A DNA stretch of 64,000 nt from RUG563 sp045590215 (GTDB lineage Bacteria > Bacillota > Clostridia > Christensenellales > Aristaeellaceae), in assembly GCA_045590215.1 (NCBI GenBank), contig JAZNQO010000029.1, positions 1 to 64,000 on the forward strand, in the 5' to 3' direction. Within the stretch, counting starts at the first letter, position 1. Every line of letters starts with the position of its first letter. Positions 58,924 through 64,000 of the stretch are shown here, in pieces. The notes beneath the pieces were generated by a model. It worked only from the letters and a program-made list of their open reading frames with translations. It was not told the DNA's origin and made no database searches. A program made the position numbers and the translations under genes.

Positions 58924-60723
58924 TCATTCCGCTTCCGGGGTCAAAAGCCAGCCACTGATGTGCACTGCCCCGGTCACATTCTCATAAAGCTCTGAATTAT
59001 AGTGGGTAATCTGCAATAATGAAATATGGTAAACCTTGCCGGAGGGGAACGTGATGCGATCCTGTAAAAGAGGAACCGCTTCTTCCTCATCGCAAATAAG
59101 GCCATGCAATACCGGCGTAATATCTGCGCTTTCGCCATTTATTGTCAGCATCAGCGGCTCCGTTTGGGTCAAGGCTTCCTCGTTCTTTGCACTGCTTTGG
59201 GCCAACAGGGCAAGCCCGGCTATATCGCCTTCAAAGAAAATCTGCTCTGCCTTTGGTTCTTCTTCCGTATCCCTTTGAGAGCGGTTGAAATACTCCGCAT
59301 AGTCCCATCCACGGGCATCCACTCGATAGCTTTCCGCTGTTCCTTTGAAGGAATAATGATGGCTGTACCAAGTCTCTTCTTTAGGCTTTTCAAAGCCCAG
59401 CAAGGCTTCATAATCGCTATCCGACACCCACGAAACCGGTGTTTCTTTCTCTTCTCGAATGGCTTTTATCCGGCTCTGCACCTGTCCGCAAAGTCCCCCT
59501 TCCCTATCGGGAAGGCTGTTCAGGTATTCCACGGCAGAATAAATCTTTCCTCTGTCGTCATAATCCGCTTCCGGATTGGCGATAATTTCGCCCTGCTCGT
59601 TCAGCATCCCGTTTTGCTGCAAAAGTGCTTGCAAACGCCCTTCCTGCTGCCATAGGGCGATATTTTCCGCATGCAGGGGCGAGCAAAGGAAAACCGCACA
59701 GCAAACAGCCGCCGCCAAGAAGAACCATCCGGCTTCCTTGCGCAAAAGGCTGAATATCACCACGCTAAAGCACAGCAGCGACCAGATGATGCCCAAAACC
59801 CGTGCCAAAGTCAGCCCGTAAGCCTCCACGCGGATGAAAACTCCGACGCCTTGGGCAATCACAATGGGAATCATAAGAAAGCCGCCCCATTTTTTGAACC
59901 ACCGGCACAGGGCGTTTTCTTCCCCTTTCAGCAGGAAATGGAACAAAACAAACATTGTCAGGGTCATCATGGCATAGGGGTTCATTTCCCCCACCGGCAT
60001 TTTGAGCGTGATTAAAATCTTGCCAATGTACAAAAGCAAAATGGCCATCAGCAGCAGAAAAGCAGGCAACAACAGATGCCCCATCAGCTTCCCGAACCAC
60101 TTGTATTTTTCTTCCGTTTCCTCCCCTTCCATGAGTCCCCCAAGGAACAAGGCCGGCGCAACCAGCAAAAAGGCTCCGCCGAAATTCACCAATAAGAAGA
60201 TATCCTGTACATGATACGTCATATCCGGGAACAACAGCGAGAACACGGCACCGATGCACACCTGCAAAGAAAGAAACAAAACGACGCTGATGGCTCCGGC
60301 AATCCAAAAGCTCACCGCTGCGTGGGAAAGTGATCGGCCGCCCTGACCTTTTCTGTAAATGCCGTGAAAAAACAGCATCAAACTGCACCCCACAAGGCCG
60401 CCCAATACAATGCCTTCCTTGGCCAGATACCCAAGCCCTGCGCCAAGCAGCGCGGCCAGCCACGGGATGAAGCGAGGCCAGCGATATTTTTCCTTCAGGC
60501 TGCTGCCTGCCATGCCAAACAGCACGCCGCACCAAAGAGACGAAAAAACAATGCCGAAAACCGCCTGCATTTCTTTTCTTTCCGGCGCGCCATAATCATA
60601 AGAGCCTATCAAAACAGTTTCTGTCAAATAAGCAGCAAACAAAAGCACGCAAAAAAGAGCAACGACAGCATATCGCCGCAGGTAATTTTTCATATTTTTT
60701 CCGGGATGGAACGCAATTTTCAT
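58924..60723 (-). CDS. DUF4153 family membrane protein
   Basis: A 599-residue protein with about eleven hydrophobic segments in the first 385 residues and a soluble C-terminal region of about 210 residues. RVEAYGLTLARVLGIIW matches the conserved DUF4153 segment (E-Y-G-L-T-x-x-R). The function is unknown. GGGAGG lies 7 bases before the ATG. Promoter TTGACG-17-TATACT. Confidence 0.75.
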   Translation of the reverse strand: MKIAFHPGKNMKNYLRRYAVVALFCVLLFAAYLTETVLIGSYDYGAPERKEMQAVFGIVFSSLWCGVLFGMAGSSLKEKYRWPRFIPWLAALLGAGLGYLAKEGIVLGGLVGCSLMLFFHGIYRKGQGGRSLSHAAVSFWIAGAISVVLFLSLQVCIGAVFSLLFPDMTYHVQDIFLLVNFGGAFLLVAPALFLGGLMEGEETEEKYKWFGKLMGHLLLPAFLLLMAILLLYIGKILITLKMPVGEMNPYAMMTLTMFVLFHFLLKGEENALCRWFKKWGGFLMIPIVIAQGVGVFIRVEAYGLTLARVLGIIWSLLCFSVVIFSLLRKEAGWFFLAAAVCCAVFLCSPLHAENIALWQQEGRLQALLQQNGMLNEQGEIIANPEADYDDRGKIYSAVEYLNSLPDREGGLCGQVQSRIKAIREEKETPVSWVSDSDYEALLGFEKPKEETWYSHHYSFKGTAESYRVDARGWDYAEYFNRSQRDTEEEPKAEQIFFEGDIAGLALLAQSSAKNEEALTQTEPLMLTINGESADITPVLHGLICDEEEAVPLLQDRITFPSGKVYHISLLQITHYNSELYENVTGAVHISGWLLTPEAE

Positions 60724-60746
60724 TGAAAAGCCTCCCTTCTTTCTTC

Positions 60747-60775
60747 AGTATAGCTTGCCTTGCTTTCTGCGTCAA
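60747..60775 (-). promoter_or_regulatory. Promoter of the DUF4153 gene
   Basis: On the minus strand TTGACG (60770-60775), spacer 17, TATACT (60747-60752). Confidence 0.7.
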
Positions 60776-60802
60776 CGGAATCAGGGAAAATTTACAATTC
60801 AA

Positions 60803-60835
60803 AAAAGCCCCTTCCCCCACGCAAAGGGTTCAGAA
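60803..60835 (-). terminator. Probable terminator of the DNA-damage operon
   Basis: On the minus strand CCCTT and AAGGG pair imperfectly and CTTTTTTG follows. It is the first T-tailed structure after the last gene. Confidence 0.45.
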
Positions 60836-60859
60836 GCTTTTCAAGAAAAGTATGCTTTT

Positions 60860-61294
60860 TTACAGATATGGCCGCATATCCACCGCCAGCTGTGCTTCCA
60901 GATGAATAAGCCTTTTGGCAATATCCTTGGCGTTTTCGTCCGCCGCTTCGTATTGGTTCAAATATCGGTTCAGGGATTTCACCCCCATATTGCACCCATC
61001 TGTCATCAGATCCGCAATGGTCTTATCATCCCTGTGCATGGCCATCATCAGCCCCGTTTTCATCTTGGACATGGTTTGCGCCATCATGCTGGGTTCTTTC
61101 CCTTCATCCTCGCACTCCGTCAACCGCTGCTGGATTTCATCATGCAGCTTATCATGCTCCAGTTTGCAATTGCGCAGACACTGATGAAAATCGTCGTTTT
61201 CCACCTGCTCCTGCACATCCTCAATAGACTGAATGCCCATCTTCACCCCGGCATCACATTCCCGAAGCAATTTCACCGTATCTTCTTCCATCAT
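60860..61294 (-). CDS. Conserved helical protein, ferritin-like bundle suspected
   Basis: A 144-residue all-helical, charged protein. DTVKLLRECDAGVKMGIQSI, then DDKTIADLMTDGCNMGVKS and LNQYEAADENAKDIAKRLI are recurrent in uncharacterised clostridial proteins; a four-helix ferritin-like bundle is my inference. The ATG at 61294 follows GGGAGGG. It lies 61 bases after the SRAP gene on the same strand, so it is probably the last gene of that operon. Confidence 0.65.
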   Translation of the reverse strand: MMEEDTVKLLRECDAGVKMGIQSIEDVQEQVENDDFHQCLRNCKLEHDKLHDEIQQRLTECEDEGKEPSMMAQTMSKMKTGLMMAMHRDDKTIADLMTDGCNMGVKSLNRYLNQYEAADENAKDIAKRLIHLEAQLAVDMRPYL

Positions 61295-61355
61295 GGCGTC
61301 GCCCTCCCTTATTATCATAAGAACAGCTTGCCCCTGCCATGATGGCTTTATTCGT

Positions 61356-61985
61356 TCAGGCTATCCGAAAGGTCATTTCCTTCTCCCGGTTCGCCACCGG
61401 CTTTTCATCCTGCAAAAAGCCCAGGGCCGTTTCACGGGAAAAAATGACGGGCATCCTGTCGTGCAAAAAGGATATGCTATCATCCGGAGCACAAGTCAGC
61501 ACCGAAAAAACAGGCAACTTCTTTCCCTCCTCATAGCGGTAAATTCCGGCCAAATACAACAGGCCATCCCTTTGCGGCCGGATAGCATAGCGGATGCGCT
61601 TTTTTTCCGTTTGGAAAAAGGCCGTGTCTGCCAGAAGGGACGGCACTTCTCTTTCCTGCCAGCCCCATTCAAAGTAATGGGTCATGGGCAAAAGGCAGCG
61701 TCTGCTTGCAAAGGCGTCCCGAAAAAGCGACTTTTCTGCCGCCGTTTCCAGCCGGGTATTGATGATGCGCTTCCCTTGCAGCGAAAAGCCCCATTCCATA
61801 GGAAATGCGCCGATTTTGCCCGTCTTTCCAACGGCCAAGGCCGCCGCCGTCATGCCGGGGGCAATTTCGCCGCACGATACAGTGCTTTCGCCGATGATGG
61901 CTTTTTGCTTTCTTTCGGCTTCCGCAATGATCCGGCTGATTTCTCCCGTTTCATCTTCATCCGCAATGTAAAATCGTCCGCACAT
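61356..61985 (-). CDS. SRAP-domain protein (SOS response-associated peptidase)
   Basis: A 209-residue YedK/HMCES-type protein that crosslinks to abasic sites in single-stranded DNA through its Cys2 (MCGRFYI). Cys2, NTRLET (Asn and Glu), HYFEW and HDRMPVI are all present, so the active site looks complete. GGAGGAG precedes the ATG, 6 bases after the small gene. It lies in an operon with a translesion polymerase. Confidence 0.95.
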   Translation of the reverse strand: MCGRFYIADEDETGEISRIIAEAERKQKAIIGESTVSCGEIAPGMTAAALAVGKTGKIGAFPMEWGFSLQGKRIINTRLETAAEKSLFRDAFASRRCLLPMTHYFEWGWQEREVPSLLADTAFFQTEKKRIRYAIRPQRDGLLYLAGIYRYEEGKKLPVFSVLTCAPDDSISFLHDRMPVIFSRETALGFLQDEKPVANREKEMTFRIA

Positions 61986-61991
61986 CCTGCC

Positions 61992-62222
61992 TCACTCCTC
62001 CAAGAACCACCGTTCCCTGTCCAGAAACAGATAGCATATCTTATCCGCTGTCCGGCAGGTGTAGCGCACGCCCTGCCCTCCGGCCTTCAGGGCCGGAGCC
62101 GGGCGCACATCCAGCACCCTGTCAATCAGCACCCTTTCCCCGTCTTCCTTCTTGAACATCAAAGGGTGAATGCTGCCGTCCGGCAAAAAATCCGCCCGCA
62201 CTTTTACATATTCTTTCGCCAT
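61992..62222 (-). CDS. Small conserved protein next to Y-family polymerase
   Basis: A 76-residue protein with no family I can name. It reads like one small beta-rich domain (YVKVRADFLPDGSIHPLMFK, ICYLFLDRERWFLEE). GGGAGG precedes the ATG at 11 bases. It lies between the polymerase (20 bases) and SRAP (6 bases), the position often held by small accessory proteins of translesion polymerases. Confidence 0.65.
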   Translation of the reverse strand: MAKEYVKVRADFLPDGSIHPLMFKKEDGERVLIDRVLDVRPAPALKAGGQGVRYTCRTADKICYLFLDRERWFLEE

Positions 62223-62242
62223 GACGCCTTATCCTCCCTGCT

Positions 62243-63490
62243 TCACCCGGCAAAAAACGGCACGGGATGGATGGTGTTATCATCCCTGGGGCTGATCTGG
62301 GAAAAATCCTTGTCTTTCACCACGTTGCCCCGTTGGATGATATTATGCCCATATCGCCGCCGCAAATCATCCACCGCCGCATCCAATTGCTCCAGGCGTT
62401 GCGTTTTTTCTTCGTCGCCGCAAAAGGAAAGCTGGCTGGGCGCATCCGCCGGGCTCAAATGCGAGCATGAAAGCCCCAAGCTTCTGAATGGCAGCCGCCC
62501 CGTAAAATGCTGCTCAAACAGCGTGCACGCCCCACGGATCAAATCGTCCGTTAGAAAGGTAGGCTTTTGCAGCATCATCTGGCAGGATGCACGGCTGAGA
62601 TTTGTTTCCCGGATCTGGATGCTGATGCAGCGGCCTTTCAGCCCCTGCGCCCGCATCCGGGCGGCCACGCTTTCCGCCAGCAGGAAAAACACGCATCTGG
62701 CATCTTCCACAGTAGCAATGTCCCGGCAGGTGGTGGTGCTGTTTCCCACGGATTTCACCACCGCCTCCCTTTCCGCTTCCATCACCGGCGATGCGTCCAG
62801 CCCCAGCGCAAAAGCCTGCAAAAGCAGCCCGTTTTTCCCCAGTGTTCGCTTCAGCAGGCCGCTGTCCGCCCGTGCCAGATCCCCGATGGTCAGGACGCCC
62901 AGCCTGCGCAGGCTGCTGGTGGTGCTCTTTCCCACATACAAAAGCTGGTTGGCCGGCAGCGGCCATATCTTTTCCCGGAAGGTTTCGGGGAAAATGCCCG
63001 TGGTTCCGTCCGGCTTTTTCATATCGCTGCCCAATTTGGCAAACACCTTGTTTTCCGCCACGCCCACAGACACCGTGATGCCCAGCTCTTTTTTGACTCT
63101 CTCCCGCAGCGTATCGGCCAGCTGCACCCCTTTAGCAATCGTCATATCCGGGTGGCTCACGTCTATCCAGCTTTCATCCAGCCCGAAAGCTTCCACTCTA
63201 TCCGAATATTCCAGCCATATTTTCCGCATCATTTGGGAAAAATGGGTGTACAGCCCATAATCCGGGGCCACCGCCACCAGTCCGGGACACGCCTGCATGG
63301 CCTGCCACACCGCCTGCCCCACATGCACCCCATACTTTTTCGCCGCATAATTGGCCGTCAGCACAATGCCGTGCCGTGCCGCCGGATCGCCGCACACCGC
63401 CACCGGCTTACCCTGCAGCTGCGGCCTGTACAAGCATTCGCAGGACGCATAAAAGCAATTGGCGTCCACATGCAATATCACCCGACCCAT
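62243..63490 (-). CDS. Y-family DNA polymerase (DinB/UmuC/UvrX-like)
   Basis: A 415-residue translesion polymerase. HVDANCFYASCE (metal Asp), YAAKKYGV, LDESWIDVS (Asp-Glu pair), VSVGVAENKVFAKLGSDMKKPDG and an HhH segment (LRRLGVLTIGDLA) are present. The C-terminal little-finger region resembles the Firmicutes UvrX/YqjW branch. The start at 63490 follows GAGGAGA; the frame to 63529 crosses the promoter region. The promoter has two LexA-like boxes. Confidence 0.93.
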   Translation of the reverse strand: MGRVILHVDANCFYASCECLYRPQLQGKPVAVCGDPAARHGIVLTANYAAKKYGVHVGQAVWQAMQACPGLVAVAPDYGLYTHFSQMMRKIWLEYSDRVEAFGLDESWIDVSHPDMTIAKGVQLADTLRERVKKELGITVSVGVAENKVFAKLGSDMKKPDGTTGIFPETFREKIWPLPANQLLYVGKSTTSSLRRLGVLTIGDLARADSGLLKRTLGKNGLLLQAFALGLDASPVMEAEREAVVKSVGNSTTTCRDIATVEDARCVFFLLAESVAARMRAQGLKGRCISIQIRETNLSRASCQMMLQKPTFLTDDLIRGACTLFEQHFTGRLPFRSLGLSCSHLSPADAPSQLSFCGDEEKTQRLEQLDAAVDDLRRRYGHNIIQRGNVVKDKDFSQISPRDDNTIHPVPFFAG

Positions 63491-63513
63491 GTTCTCCTCG
63501 CCTCGCATTATAA

Positions 63514-63560
63514 GAACATCTGTTTGCATTCATTGTACAACGGGAACATCTGTTTGTCAA
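63514..63560 (-). promoter_or_regulatory. Promoter with twin LexA (SOS) boxes
   Basis: On the minus strand TTGACA (63555-63560), spacer 17, TACAAT (63532-63537). GAACATCTGTTTG occurs at 63514-63526 and 63544-63556, exactly 30 bases apart. Each is one base from the Gram-positive SOS core GAAC-N4-GTTC. One lies in the spacer, the other near the transcription start. Confidence 0.8.
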
Positions 63561-63585
63561 CAGGAAATCTTTCCCTTGCAAAACC

Positions 63586-63614
63586 TTGACTTTTCATTCC
63601 CTATTGGGTATACT
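63586..63614 (+). promoter_or_regulatory. Promoter of tRNA-Ser
   Basis: TTGACT at 63586-63591, spacer 17, TATACT at 63609-63614. Confidence 0.8.
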
Positions 63615-63647
63615 GTTTTTTGCCCGTTTTGCCCTTGAAATATACAC

Positions 63648-63738
63648 GGAGACGTATCGAAGTGGTCATAACGGGGCGCACTCGAAATGCGTTGGGCTGT
63701 AACAGGTCCCGTGGGTTCGAATCCCACCGTCTCCGCCA
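63648..63738 (+). tRNA. tRNA-Ser (CGA)
   Basis: A 91-base class II tRNA with encoded CCA. Acceptor GGAGACG/CGTCTCC, anticodon loop CTCGAAA, a long variable arm (about GGGCTGTAACAGGTCCC) and T-loop GGTTCGAATCC. Confidence 0.95.
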
Positions 63739-63744
63739 TGTAAA

Positions 63745-63796
63745 GACACCATTGAAATCTGAACCCTCAAGTTCAGACTCAATGGTGTTTTTATTA
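63745..63796 (+). terminator. Terminator of tRNA-Ser
   Basis: ACACCATTGA pairs with TCAATGGTGT, with an inner TCTGAAC/GTTCAGA helix, followed by TTTTATT. Confidence 0.9.
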
Positions 63797-64000
63797 TAAA
63801 ACCCAGTATTTATGCGGCTTTTCGAGGTCGCATTTTCTTTTTGTCAACTGGACTAAAAACAGTAAAACTCAAATTCGGCAATTAGAAGATTGAAAAACAA
63901 ACCTTTTGGAACCCATCGGTCTATCTATTTTCAACTCCTATATCAAATGCATTGAAACAATTTTACGACATTTTCTGTAGGAATTGAAAGAAATAATAAA
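63797..64000. other. AT-rich tail, no gene recognised
   Basis: Composition shifts to A/T-rich after tRNA-Ser. A 24-codon minus-strand frame ending DKKKMRPRKAA at 63810 is open but too short to call. This may be the edge of an accessory region beyond the window. Confidence 0.4.

Noticed and set aside
61233..63260. 675-codon frame antisense to the polymerase-SRAP operon
   Set aside because: Low-complexity Ser/Pro translation; the three minus-strand genes have motifs and ribosome sites.
63810..63880. Coding remnant ending MRPRKAA on the minus strand
   Set aside because: Only about 24 open codons and no recognisable family.

Overview
The window reads as a chromosomal segment of a Gram-positive anaerobe of the Clostridia (Bacillota). 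The basis is strong GGAGG-type ribosome binding sites, sigma-A promoters with 17-base spacers, a glycine riboswitch, Firmicutes-typical families (YlbJ-like gate protein, DUF1292, DUF512, TIGR01440/YwlG, MrfA-type helicase), acetate kinase, a clostridial 2[4Fe-4S] ferredoxin and secreted xylanase and cellulase. Coding sequence favours G/C in the third position. I cannot name a genus; a saccharolytic gut or rumen organism is an inference from the enzyme content.

Layout. 1-459: a GC-rich structured RNA candidate and a perfect long hairpin. 0.46-5.5 kb: KDG kinase, a YlbJ-like membrane protein, acetate kinase, a small unknown protein and MurC. 5.7-9.8 kb: DUF1292, UvrC, a NYN-LOTUS protein, DUF2284 and a VOC protein. 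9.9-13.3 kb: a CNNM/CorC transporter behind an attenuated leader RNA, a GGDEF protein with a DNA-binding-like tail, and phosphofructokinase. 13.4-14.5 kb: a radical SAM protein followed by three tandem 119-bp repeats. 14.5-27 kb: housekeeping genes (TypA, DUF512, Der, PlsY, PcrA, LigA, RluA-type synthase, Cof phosphatase). 27-41 kb: a LacI-sensor/GGDEF/EAL protein, a parvulin foldase, TadA, nitroreductase, a secreted RCC1-like protein, MrfA-like helicase, aldehyde dehydrogenase, SpoU methyltransferase, YwlG family, ferredoxin, a membrane protein and an FMN oxidase.

41.2-42.9 kb is the accessory spot. A tRNA-Trp gene is followed by a 1.18-kb AT-rich insert carrying one acyltransferase and closed by an exact 48-bp copy of the tRNA 3' half. 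A tyrosine recombinase remnant and an HTH remnant lie just outside.

43-64 kb: GuaB, NUDIX, the feoA-feoB-FeoB-associated iron operon, a 2-hydroxyacid dehydrogenase, secreted GH10 xylanase, an SH3 protein, Pgi, a GNAT-CHAP fusion, secreted GH5 cellulase, a glycine-riboswitch-controlled AGCS symporter, an NAD epimerase and a DUF4153 protein. The last block is a DNA-damage operon (Y-family polymerase, small protein, SRAP peptidase, helical protein) with two LexA-box-like sites at its promoter, then tRNA-Ser(CGA).

The genes fit a sugar-fermenting lifestyle: extracellular xylan and glucan cleavage, Pgi/Pfk glycolysis, KDG phosphorylation and acetate formation. Most of the window is conserved housekeeping sequence. 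The novelty is in RNA leaders, repeats, operators and the tRNA-Trp island rather than in one large new system. All coordinates for sites were read by eye; no alignment, folding or database search was run.
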